From: an uncultured Lachnospiraceae bacterium
Lineage (GTDB): Bacteria; Bacillota; Clostridia; Lachnospirales; Lachnospiraceae
NCBI GenBank assembly: GCA_910588285.1
Contig: CAJUQB010000008.1
Location: forward strand, 1-25,597
DNA: 25,597 bases
Reading direction: 5' to 3'
How positions within the stretch are numbered: the stretch's first letter is position 1; every line of letters starts with the position of its first letter. A program made the position numbers and the translations under genes. Shown here one piece after another: positions 7,556 through 15,155 of this stretch. The notes beneath the pieces were generated by a model that saw nothing but the letters and a program-made list of their open reading frames with translations, had not been told where the DNA came from and made no database searches.

Positions 7556-8364
7556 TCGTAGTTGCCCTGGCACTTGGAGCAGAACCGGAACTCCAGCTCC
7601 GGGCTGTCCAGCTCCGTCCTCCCGCAGATGGCGCACTTGTGCTTCGTCACCCCGGCCGGCCGCCTGGTCTGCTGGCGATAGGCCTGCCGCCGGTGGATCT
7701 CCTTAGGATTCACCCGGTTTAGATTCCTGGTAGACAGGAAATAAATCAATACGTTCAGCAGCGAGCTGATGATCACCACACGGTAGCCCCAGCCCAGCTT
7801 GATCATATCATAGACAATGTAGGCAACATAGAGAATCCCCATCCACTTAATCTTAATGGGAATCAAAAACATCAGCAGCACCTGCATATCCGGGTAGGTG
7901 ATGGCAAAGCCCAGAATGATGGACAGGCTGATATAGTAGGTGCTGAAGGCCACGGAATACAGGCGTGAAGTCTCCGCCGCAAACGCTGCGCCTCCGGTCA
8001 CATAGGAAATCCCGTACAGTACAAAGGCCCCGATAATGGTGAAGAGAATGCCGCTGAAAATGTATACATTATACCGAAAGGTCCCCCAGGTCCGTTCCAG
8101 AGTGGCACCAATGGAATAATAAAACCACAGCACCAGGATCGTAAGGAGATCCAAGGAGCCCGGCGGAATCAGGACCCAGCTGACCAGCCGCCAGACCTGT
8201 CCATGCAGGATCGCATTGGGATCCAGCAACAGATAGCCAAGCACATACCTTGACGTGAGCTGTATGACATACCCCAAAATGTATGTGCCGATAATATATA
8301 ACGTCAAATTCGGAATCGCATATCTGCCGAATTTGCGCTCCATTTTATTCAGAAAGCTTCCCAT
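7513..8364 (-). CDS. Rhomboid-like membrane protein with C-terminal zinc ribbon, probably not a protease
   Basis: A 283-residue protein with about six hydrophobic segments between residues 15 and 210, arranged as in the rhomboid/derlin superfamily (HGQVWRLVSWVLIPPG resembles the loop after the first helix). The GxSG serine-protease motif expected in the fourth helix is absent; that region reads RLYSVAFSTYYISLSIILGF. A C-terminal cytoplasmic tail carries two CxxC pairs (Cys244/Cys247 and Cys262/Cys265), a likely zinc ribbon. It is therefore best described as a pseudo-rhomboid with unknown partners. The start has GAGGTGG upstream. The gene has its own consensus promoter and a leader hairpin, and its last 13 codons are duplicated downstream. 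Confidence 0.85.
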   Translation of the reverse strand: MGSFLNKMERKFGRYAIPNLTLYIIGTYILGYVIQLTSRYVLGYLLLDPNAILHGQVWRLVSWVLIPPGSLDLLTILVLWFYYSIGATLERTWGTFRYNVYIFSGILFTIIGAFVLYGISYVTGGAAFAAETSRLYSVAFSTYYISLSIILGFAITYPDMQVLLMFLIPIKIKWMGILYVAYIVYDMIKLGWGYRVVIISSLLNVLIYFLSTRNLNRVNPKEIHRRQAYRQQTRRPAGVTKHKCAICGRTELDSPELEFRFCSKCQGNYEYCQEHLFTHEHKK

Positions 8365-8404
8365 TGTGCCACCTCGTTCATTTCGGAAATCCCGTTTTTC
8401 AAAT

Positions 8405-8438
8405 CAGGCGGGCAATACAACGTCCCACAGCCCGCCTG
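8405..8438 (-). other. Stable hairpin at the 5' end of the rhomboid-like mRNA
   Basis: CAGGCGGGC (8405-8413) and GCCCGCCTG (8430-8438) form a perfect 9-bp stem with a 16-base loop. The stem begins within a few bases of the predicted transcription start. There is no T-run after it, so it looks more like an mRNA-stabilising or protein-binding structure than a terminator. Confidence 0.7.
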
Positions 8439-8447
8439 TCTCTGCTC

Positions 8448-8476
8448 ATTATAGTTTTTCCCTGGGAATTTGTCAA
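8448..8476 (-). promoter_or_regulatory. Consensus promoter of the rhomboid-like gene
   Basis: On the minus strand TTGACA (8471-8476), a 17-base spacer and TATAAT (8448-8453) form a perfect housekeeping promoter. Predicted start near 8441, about 77 bases before the ATG. Confidence 0.87.
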
Positions 8477-8503
8477 TGAATGGAAGCACTATTCATAAAA
8501 ACT

Positions 8504-8974
8504 TTAGATTTCCCTGTCCTCAGGTTCATCCATCTGGAACATAGACCTGGGCAGTTCCGGCATCACCTCAACCGGCTGCGGCATCGTTCGGCTCATCTCC
8601 GGCATCACATCGGATGGCCGGGACGCCGAGCGGCTCATCTCCGGCAGCACATCACCTGGCTGCGGTATCGTTCGGCTCATTTCCTCCGGAACCTCCGGCT
8701 GGGGTTCCGGACTGAGGGGAATGGGCCGGGCCGGCAGGGGCATCGGCTGGACCGGGACTGGCCTTGGCGGCGCCACAGGGATACACAGCTCATCTCCGAT
8801 CTGCAGATTATAAATATTTACATAAGGATTTGCGTACATGATGCTGGACACGCTGACATGATACTGCTTTCCCAGCTTATACAGGGTATCCCCCTGCTTG
8901 ATCACATGAATCAGCCCACGGCAGCCCCCTCCCATAAAAAGAGGCCCAATGGGGATTGTTACAACTCTTGCCAT
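8504..8974 (-). CDS. LysM-domain protein with proline-rich 14-residue repeats
   Basis: A 156-residue protein. One LysM domain spans about residues 21-66 (LIHVIKQGDTLYKLGKQYHV through LQIGDELCIPV), a fold that binds peptidoglycan-type glycans. A proline-rich linker (67-95) follows, then a tail of 14-residue repeats of the pattern EMSRxxxxPxxVxP at about 98-142, ending in an acidic segment. There is no obvious signal peptide, which in this setting fits spore coat or morphogenetic LysM proteins assembled from the mother-cell cytoplasm, although that is inference. Nothing nearby proves a spore role. The start ATG has only a weak ribosome site (GGTGAAAA). Confidence 0.85.
   Translation of the reverse strand: MARVVTIPIGPLFMGGGCRGLIHVIKQGDTLYKLGKQYHVSVSSIMYANPYVNIYNLQIGDELCIPVAPPRPVPVQPMPLPARPIPLSPEPQPEVPEEMSRTIPQPGDVLPEMSRSASRPSDVMPEMSRTMPQPVEVMPELPRSMFQMDEPEDREI
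8553..8683 (-). repeat. 42-bp coding minisatellite in the LysM gene
   Basis: About three copies of a 42-bp unit encode the EMSRxxxxPxxVxP tail. CGGCTCATCTCCGGCA-type blocks recur at a spacing of 42 bases. Copies are diverged at several positions, so the array is not a recent duplication. Edges are approximate. Confidence 0.75.
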
Positions 8975-9163
8975 TGCTTTTCACCAAAAAAATATTCTCT
9001 CTTTATAAATATGTGTGCCCCTTGAAAAGGTTCCTGGCATATCTGCTGCGCTTCCTCCATATATACATGGTAGGCAGAACCCCGGCCTATGGGCAGAATT
9101 ACCAGAAAAACGGAAGCTTCTTCCAGTTTTCTCTAAACATTTTATAAAATCAATGAAAATGAA

Positions 9164-9192
9164 TTGTTTTTTGCAAAATGGTGTCGTATAAT
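9164..9192 (+). promoter_or_regulatory. Promoter of the activase gene
   Basis: TTGTTT (9164-9169), a 17-base spacer and TATAAT (9187-9192) lie about 55 bases upstream of the ATG at 9247. The rest of the interval 8975-9246 is AT-rich and shows no gene. Confidence 0.7.
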
Positions 9193-9246
9193 GTTTGAGA
9201 TTTAAGATTTCAATGATTATGACATTTAATAGGAAAGAAGGAAATT

Positions 9247-12200
9247 ATGAAAGCACAGAATTTACATAAGCTTGGAATCGATATTGGTTCTACAACTGTG
9301 AAAATAGCGGTTTTAAACAGTGACAATGAGATGCTGTTCTCTGATTATGAACGTCACTTTGCAAATATTCAGGAGACCTTGTCCGACCTGCTGCAGAAGG
9401 CATACCAGCAGCTGGGCGACCTGGCCATTGCCCCCATGATTACCGGCTCCGGAGGCCTGACTCTGGCCAAGCACCTGGAGGTTCCCTTTGTCCAGGAGGT
9501 GATCTCCGTATCTACAGCCCTCTCGGATTACGCGCCCCAGACGGACGTTGCCATTGAGCTTGGAGGCGAGGATGCCAAGATCATCTACTTTGAGGGCGGC
9601 AATGTGGAGCAGCGGATGAACGGCATCTGTGCCGGCGGTACGGGCTCCTTCATAGATCAGATGGCCTCCCTCCTGCAGACCGATGCCACCGGTCTGAACA
9701 CCTATGCTAAGGACTATAAGGCCATCTACCCCATCGCGGCCCGCTGCGGTGTGTTTGCCAAGACGGACATCCAGCCTCTGATCAACGAGGGAGCCACCCG
9801 GGAGGACCTGTCTGCCTCCATTTTCCAGGCAGTGGTGAACCAGACGATCAGCGGCCTTGCCTGCGGCAAGCCCATCCGGGGCCATGTGGCCTTCCTGGGT
9901 GGCCCACTGCACTTTTTATCCGAATTGAAGGAAGCCTTTATCCGTACCCTGAAGCTGGACGAGGCACACATTATTGCCCCGGATCACTCCCATCTGTTTG
10001 CGGCCATTGGCTCTGCCATGAATTATAAGGAAGAGGTCACCACTACCCTGCGCGCCATGCTAGGCAGGCTGTCCTCGGATATCCATATGGAATTTGAGGT
10101 GGCCCGTATGGAGCCCCTCTTTGAAACGGACGCTGCCTACCAGGCATTCCAAAAACGCCACAGCATCCACCATGTTGCCACAGGCAACCTTTCCGGCTAT
10201 CAGGGGGACTGCTATCTGGGCATCGACGCAGGCTCCACCACCACCAAGGTCGCTCTGGTGGGAGAGGACGGCTCCCTGCTCTACTCTTTCTACAGCAATA
10301 ACAACGGAAGCCCTCTGGCTACTGCCATTACCTCCATCCAGGAGATCTATTCCCTGCTGCCGGAAGGCGCCCGCATTGTCCACTCCTGCTCCACCGGCTA
10401 CGGAGAGGCCCTGATGAAGGCTGCCTTCCTGCTGGATGAAGGGGAGGTGGAGACAGTGGCCCATTATTACGCCGCCGCCTTTTTCCAGCCTGAAGTGGAC
10501 TGCATCCTGGATATCGGCGGCCAGGACATGAAGTGCATCCGCATCAAGAACCAGACTGTGGACAGCGTCCAGCTCAATGAGGCCTGCTCCTCGGGCTGCG
10601 GCTCCTTTATCGAGACCTTTGCCAAGTCCCTGAACTATTCGGTGGAGGATTTTGCCCAGGCCGCCCTATTTGCCCAGAATCCCATTGACCTGGGGACACG
10701 CTGTACCGTATTTATGAATTCCAAGGTAAAGCAGGCCCAGAAGGAGGGCGCGGATGTGTCCGATATCTCTGCCGGCCTGGCTTACTCTGTCATCAAAAAT
10801 GCGCTGTTCAAGGTCATCAAGGTATCCGATGCCAGCGAGCTGGGACAGCATATCGTCGTACAGGGCGGCACCTTCTACAATGATGCGGTGCTTAGAAGCT
10901 TTGAGAAGATTGCCGGCTGTGAGGCTGTGCGCCCGGACATCGCCGGGATCATGGGGGCCTTCGGCGCTGCCCTGATTGCCCGGGAGCGCCATGAGGCGGA
11001 CAGTACCTCCACCATGCTCTCCATTGAGGAGATCAATGCACTGACCTTTGATACAAAGCTGTCCCGCTGCAAGGGCTGTACCAACAGCTGCCTGCTGACC
11101 ATCAACCGTTTTTCCGGCAACCGCCAGTACATCACCGGCAACCGCTGCGAACGGGGCCTTGGCAAGGAAAAGAACAAGGAGCAGATTCCCAACCTGTTTG
11201 AATACAAGAACAGCCTGCTGTTTGACTATGAGCCGCTTCCCCGGGAGGAGGCAGTCCGCGGAACGGTAGGCATTCCCCGGGTGCTGAATTTTTATGAGAA
11301 CTATCCCTTCTGGGCCGCATTTTTCCGCTCCCTGAAGTTTCGGGTGGTGCTCTCCCCCCAGTCCACCCGGAAGGTTTACGAGCTGGGCATTGAGTCCATT
11401 CCCAGTGAGTCCGAGTGCTATCCGGCCAAGCTGGCCCACGGGCACGTGTCCTGGCTCATCGGACAGAAGGTAGATTTCATTTTCTACCCCTGCATCCCCT
11501 ATGAGCGGGATGAGTTTCCGGATTCCAATAATCACTACAACTGCCCCATTGTCACCTCCTATGCGGAGAACATCAAGAACAATGTAGATGAAATCACCTC
11601 CGGGCAGATGCGGTTTTTGAATCCCTTCATGTCCTTTGCGGACCCTGCCGTGCTGTCCGGGCAGCTGGAACAGGTATTTGCCGAGGAATTTTCCATTTCT
11701 GCCCAGGAGGTCCGGGAGGCGGTAAATGCCGGCTGGCAGGAGCTTACCGCTGTCCGGGACGAGATGAGGCGCAAGGGGGAGGAAACCCTGAAATACATGG
11801 AGGAGACCGGACGCCGGGGCATTGTCCTGGCCGGGCGCCCCTACCATGTGGATCCTGAGATCAATCATGGCATTCCCGAGCTGATTAATTCCTACGGCCT
11901 GGCTGTGCTGACAGAGGATTCCATCTCCCATCTGGCCCAGGTAGAGCGGCCCCTGATTGTTATGGACCAGTGGATGTACCACTCCCGGCTGTACGCTGCC
12001 GCCAATTATGTCAAGACCAGGGAGGATCTGGACCTGATCCAGCTGAATTCCTTTGGCTGCGGCCTGGATGCTGTCACCACAGACTGCGTCAGCGACATTT
12101 TGACCAGATCCGGCAAGATCTACACCTGCCTGAAGATTGATGAGGTCAACAACTTAGGCGCTGCCAGGATCCGCGTCCGCTCCCTGCTGTCTGCCATCCG

Positions 12201-13506
12201 TGTCAAGGAGAAGCAGCACCAGCCCCGCACCATTGTGCCTGCCAGCTATCACCGCGTGGTATTTACCGAAGAGATGCGGAAAAGCTACACCATCCTCTGC
12301 CCCCAGATGTCGCCCATCCACTTTGAGCTCCTTCAGCCTGCCTTCCAGGCTGCGGGATACAAACTGGTGGTTCTGGAGAACGACAATAAAACTGCTGTGG
12401 ACATTGGGTTAAAATACGTCAACAATGATGCCTGTTACCCCTCCCTGATGGTGGTGGGCCAGATCATGGATGCGGTGCTCTCCGGGAAATACGATATGGA
12501 GAAAACAGCTGTGGTCATATCCCAGACAGGCGGCGGCTGCCGGGCCTCCAATTACATCGGCTTTATCCGCCGGGCCCTGGAGAAGGCCGGATACCCGGAG
12601 GTTCCGGTCATCTCCATCAATCTCAGCGGACTGGAGGGGAATCCCGGCTTTAAGCTCACCCTGCCCTTAATCCAGAAGGGGCTCTATGCCCTGGTATTTG
12701 GGGACATATTCATGCGCTGCCTCTACCGCACCAGGCCCTATGAGGCCACGCCGGGGGCTGCCAATGCCCTCCATGAAAAATGGAAGAAAAAATGCATTGC
12801 CCTGGTGTCCACCACCAAGGCAGTCTCCCACCGTACCTTCAAGCGGTATTGCCGGGAAATTATCCGGGATTTTGACAATCTGCCCCTGTTAGACATACAG
12901 AAGCCCCGGGTGGGCGTGGTGGGCGAGATCCTGGTCAAATTCCTGCCTGCCGCCAACAATTACCTGGTGGAGCTGTTGGAATCCGAGGGCGCTGAGGCCG
13001 TTGTGCCGGATCTGACGGATTTCCTGCTGTACTGCTTCTACAACGCGAATTTCAAGGCAGATGTCCTGGGTATGAGCAAAAAGACCAAGCGCATGTGCAA
13101 CCTAGGGATCAAGGCCATGGAATGGCTTCGAAGCGCTGCCAGGGACGAATTCCAAAAGAGCAGGCATTTTGACCCGCCTGCCCACATTTCAGACCTGGCC
13201 AAATACGCAGAGCCCATCGTTTCCCATGGCAATCAGACCGGGGAAGGATGGTTTCTGACCGGGGAGATGCTGGAGCTGATTCACACCGGCACCAACAACA
13301 TTGTGTGCACCCAGCCCTTTGCCTGCCTGCCCAACCATGTGGTGGGCAAGGGGGTCATCAAGGAGCTTAGGCACCGGTATCCCCTGTCCAACATTGTGGC
13401 CATTGACTACGATCCTGGAGCCTCTGAGGTCAACCAGCTGAACCGGATCAAGCTGATGCTGTCCACAGCCCAGAAGAATATGAAGCGTTCCGGAGCTGCA
13501 CAATAA
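9247..13506 (+). CDS. Giant 2-hydroxyacyl-CoA dehydratase activase-like protein (BadF/BadG/BcrA/BcrD ATPase repeats plus DUF2229)
   Basis: A 1419-residue fusion. Two ASKHA ATPase domains are present, each beginning with a phosphate-1 motif (LGIDIGSTTVK near 9, LGIDAGSTTTK near 324). Each also carries the two cysteines that hold the bridging [4Fe-4S] cluster in HgdC-type activators (Cys near 128 and 167 in the first, near 447 and 486 in the second). A cysteine-rich link CKGCTNSC (near 609-616) leads into a DUF2229 region and a C-terminal part related to dehydratase subunits, with ACYPSLMVVGQ and GGGCRASNYIGF. Known activators inject an electron into dehydratases such as HgdAB; the substrate of these giant homologues is not established. 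The gene stands alone, with a strong AAGAAGGAAA site before the ATG. No dehydratase subunit genes are in the window. Confidence 0.92.
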   Translation: MKAQNLHKLGIDIGSTTVKIAVLNSDNEMLFSDYERHFANIQETLSDLLQKAYQQLGDLAIAPMITGSGGLTLAKHLEVPFVQEVISVSTALSDYAPQTDVAIELGGEDAKIIYFEGGNVEQRMNGICAGGTGSFIDQMASLLQTDATGLNTYAKDYKAIYPIAARCGVFAKTDIQPLINEGATREDLSASIFQAVVNQTISGLACGKPIRGHVAFLGGPLHFLSELKEAFIRTLKLDEAHIIAPDHSHLFAAIGSAMNYKEEVTTTLRAMLGRLSSDIHMEFEVARMEPLFETDAAYQAFQKRHSIHHVATGNLSGYQGDCYLGIDAGSTTTKVALVGEDGSLLYSFYSNNNGSPLATAITSIQEIYSLLPEGARIVHSCSTGYGEALMKAAFLLDEGEVETVAHYYAAAFFQPEVDCILDIGGQDMKCIRIKNQTVDSVQLNEACSSGCGSFIETFAKSLNYSVEDFAQAALFAQNPIDLGTRCTVFMNSKVKQAQKEGADVSDISAGLAYSVIKNALFKVIKVSDASELGQHIVVQGGTFYNDAVLRSFEKIAGCEAVRPDIAGIMGAFGAALIARERHEADSTSTMLSIEEINALTFDTKLSRCKGCTNSCLLTINRFSGNRQYITGNRCERGLGKEKNKEQIPNLFEYKNSLLFDYEPLPREEAVRGTVGIPRVLNFYENYPFWAAFFRSLKFRVVLSPQSTRKVYELGIESIPSESECYPAKLAHGHVSWLIGQKVDFIFYPCIPYERDEFPDSNNHYNCPIVTSYAENIKNNVDEITSGQMRFLNPFMSFADPAVLSGQLEQVFAEEFSISAQEVREAVNAGWQELTAVRDEMRRKGEETLKYMEETGRRGIVLAGRPYHVDPEINHGIPELINSYGLAVLTEDSISHLAQVERPLIVMDQWMYHSRLYAAANYVKTREDLDLIQLNSFGCGLDAVTTDCVSDILTRSGKIYTCLKIDEVNNLGAARIRVRSLLSAIRVKEKQHQPRTIVPASYHRVVFTEEMRKSYTILCPQMSPIHFELLQPAFQAAGYKLVVLENDNKTAVDIGLKYVNNDACYPSLMVVGQIMDAVLSGKYDMEKTAVVISQTGGGCRASNYIGFIRRALEKAGYPEVPVISINLSGLEGNPGFKLTLPLIQKGLYALVFGDIFMRCLYRTRPYEATPGAANALHEKWKKKCIALVSTTKAVSHRTFKRYCREIIRDFDNLPLLDIQKPRVGVVGEILVKFLPAANNYLVELLESEGAEAVVPDLTDFLLYCFYNANFKADVLGMSKKTKRMCNLGIKAMEWLRSAARDEFQKSRHFDPPAHISDLAKYAEPIVSHGNQTGEGWFLTGEMLELIHTGTNNIVCTQPFACLPNHVVGKGVIKELRHRYPLSNIVAIDYDPGASEVNQLNRIKLMLSTAQKNMKRSGAAQ

Positions 13507-13551
13507 GCGTTCCAAAAGCCACACAATAAGCGTTCCGGAGCTGCACAATAA
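13485..13551 (+). repeat. Three tandem 22-23 bp repeats spanning the activase stop codon
   Basis: The last seven codons and the stop (13485-13506, GCGTTCC...CACAATAA) are followed by a diverged copy with a one-base insertion (13507-13529) and by a copy identical to the first (13530-13551). Each copy contains its own TAA. The repeats add no coding sequence to the gene. Confidence 0.9.
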
Positions 13552-13576
13552 GCGGCCTGGCTAACAGCCTCTAATA

Positions 13577-13599
13577 AAGAATGCGCTCTGCGCATTCTT
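13577..13599. other. Perfect hairpin AAGAATGCGC-TCT-GCGCATTCTT
   Basis: A 10-bp perfect inverted repeat with a three-base loop. Its arms resemble the AATGCGCA/TGCGCATT hairpin inside the MITE at 18911-19057. It is followed by a smaller GCCG-TTCA-CGGC palindrome at about 13613-13624. It could be a relic of a related palindromic element; there is no T-run after it. Confidence 0.7.
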
Positions 13600-13633
13600 C
13601 GCGCCCGAGCGGTGCCGTTCACGGCTAATTTCA

Positions 13634-13670
13634 CCTCCGGGAGGCGTGCATCCTGCCCGGAGGGCTTTTT
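13634..13670 (+). terminator. Intrinsic terminator between activase and lipoprotein genes
   Basis: CCTCCGGG (13634-13641) pairs with CCCGGAGG (13656-13663), followed by GCTTTTT. It should end the activase transcript. It lies only 22 bases before the lipoprotein ATG, so any promoter for the lipoprotein has to lie upstream of it. Confidence 0.82.
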
Positions 13671-13692
13671 ACCATCACAAAGGAGAGAGATT

Positions 13693-15087
13693 ATGAAAAA
13701 ATTAAGCTGCCTGATACTGCTTCTCGCCCTGATGCTTTTCAGCCTGGGCGGCTGCAGTAAGGCTCCCACCACACCTGCCAACGATACAAACGCTCCTGGA
13801 TCCCAGGATCCGGCCAGTCCATCAGACGATGATAAGAGCCTCCCCTCGGATTCCCCGGAGTCGGAACCGGGGACAGACAATCCGCCCACGGATACGGATG
13901 CCGGGGAGGACAATCCGCCCACAGATACGGATGCCGCAGAGAAGGAAGCGGATGAGAAGGAGCGTACTCTGGCACAGATCCGTCATGCCTATGCAGACAT
14001 CCTGTCCGGCATCCTGTATGGCTCCATGCTGCCGGATGGCATGACTTTGAACGTCATGGACTACGGTGCCATGGATTCCAACCTGTTTGCCATCGCGGAT
14101 GTGGACCAGGACGGCCAGGAGGAGCTGGTGTTTTGTTTTACCAATGCCACCATGGCCGATATGATTGCCTATGTCTGGGGCTACAATCCCCAAACCGGAG
14201 AGCTGGCGGAAAAATTTTACGGCTTTCCCTCCCTGACGTTTTATGACAATGGCCTGCTGATGGAGGAGGCCTCCCACAACCACAGCCTGCACAATGATTT
14301 CTGGCCCTATATGCTCCACCGCTATGATGAGAGCAGCAATGCCTATACCATGGCCTATGAGGTCAGCGGCTGGCAGAAGGAATATTATCCCCAGGACTAT
14401 GAAGGGAATGCTTTTCCGGATGATGCGGATACAGACGGCAACGGTATTGTCTATCTGGTGACCGATCCCCACTCCGGAGCCTCCCACACCTATGACGACG
14501 GGGAATTTGAAGCCTGGCGCGGGGAAGTCTTCGGCTCTGCCTCTCCCATAGAGCTTCCCTGGGAAAACCTCACCTACGAGACAGTCTCTGCTCACGCAAA
14601 GCCCCACCTGGCCCATATCCGGAAGGATATCCTTAAGGCTGCCTCTGACAAGGATCTTGCCCTGCTCTATATGGACGGCGGGCTGGATGCTGTGGAGGAA
14701 TACCTGTCCGGCAGCTTCCAGGTGGCCTTCTCCTCTGAGGATGAATCCGAGACATATTTCATTGGTACTCTGAATGGGCAGGAGGTATGTTCCCTGGAAT
14801 ATTTAGATGCCACTACTCTCATATACAACAATCCCATTGAGGGGGTAACTGTCCTGGGGATTGCCCCTGGCATGGACGCCCGGGAGGCCGTCTCGATCCT
14901 GAATACCCTGGGATATGAATCAGAGACCAGCCTGGCACAAAAAGCCCTTGGATTTGCACTGGAGGAGGGAGTCGCTTCCCACTACATCACGGGCGTTGGC
15001 ATTGACAATTACGGGATTTATCTTGAGATTGAAAAAGACAAGGTGGTTGCAGTAAGCTTTGGGCTTTACTGCCGATATGTTGGATAA
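13693..15087 (+). CDS. Putative lipoprotein of unknown function
   Basis: A 464-residue protein with a lipoprotein signal peptide: MKK, a hydrophobic stretch, and lipobox LGGC with the acylated cysteine at residue 21. A disordered acidic linker follows, including a doubled 11-residue unit DNPPTDTDAGE/DNPPTDTDAAE. The middle part contains the acidic loop VDQDGQEELVFCF, a pattern common in clostridial surface lipoproteins and reminiscent of calcium loops, and a second acidic stretch DDADTDGNG. The C-terminal part (LGIAPGMDAREAVSILNTLGY) resembles small alpha/beta domains found in other clostridial lipoproteins, with no function known to me. I choose the ATG at 13693 because AAAGGAGAG precedes it and the signal peptide starts there. 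Confidence 0.85.
   Translation: MKKLSCLILLLALMLFSLGGCSKAPTTPANDTNAPGSQDPASPSDDDKSLPSDSPESEPGTDNPPTDTDAGEDNPPTDTDAAEKEADEKERTLAQIRHAYADILSGILYGSMLPDGMTLNVMDYGAMDSNLFAIADVDQDGQEELVFCFTNATMADMIAYVWGYNPQTGELAEKFYGFPSLTFYDNGLLMEEASHNHSLHNDFWPYMLHRYDESSNAYTMAYEVSGWQKEYYPQDYEGNAFPDDADTDGNGIVYLVTDPHSGASHTYDDGEFEAWRGEVFGSASPIELPWENLTYETVSAHAKPHLAHIRKDILKAASDKDLALLYMDGGLDAVEEYLSGSFQVAFSSEDESETYFIGTLNGQEVCSLEYLDATTLIYNNPIEGVTVLGIAPGMDAREAVSILNTLGYESETSLAQKALGFALEEGVASHYITGVGIDNYGIYLEIEKDKVVAVSFGLYCRYVG
13876..13941 (+). repeat. 33-bp direct repeat, two copies, in the lipoprotein linker
   Basis: Two adjacent in-frame copies encode DNPPTDTDAGE and DNPPTDTDAAE, differing at a few bases. It extends the acidic, proline-containing spacer between the lipid anchor and the folded part. 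Confidence 0.8.
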
Positions 15088-15123
15088 GACTTGCAGAATT
15101 GTTAGATTGAGAGGCATGGAACA

Positions 15124-15145
15124 GGGGGAGCCAGACGGCTCCCCC
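15124..15145 (+). terminator. Terminator-like hairpin after the lipoprotein gene
   Basis: GGGGGAGCC and GGCTCCCCC form a 9-bp perfect stem with the loop AGAC, followed by CTTATCATTCTT. The T content is moderate, so termination of the plus-strand transcript is likely but not certain. It sits between two convergent genes. Confidence 0.65.
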
Positions 15146-15155
15146 CTTATCATTC

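Noticed and set aside
8553..8683. Repeats in the LysM gene as a possible CRISPR array
   Set aside because: Units are contiguous, diverged and in frame with the coding sequence, with no spacers.
10666..11982. A 438-codon minus-strand open frame inside the activase gene
   Set aside because: It is a shadow of the activase reading frame; composition and lack of a start site argue against translation.
13485..13551. The three 22-23 bp units as a short CRISPR array
   Set aside because: There are no unique spacers between units and no cas genes in the window.
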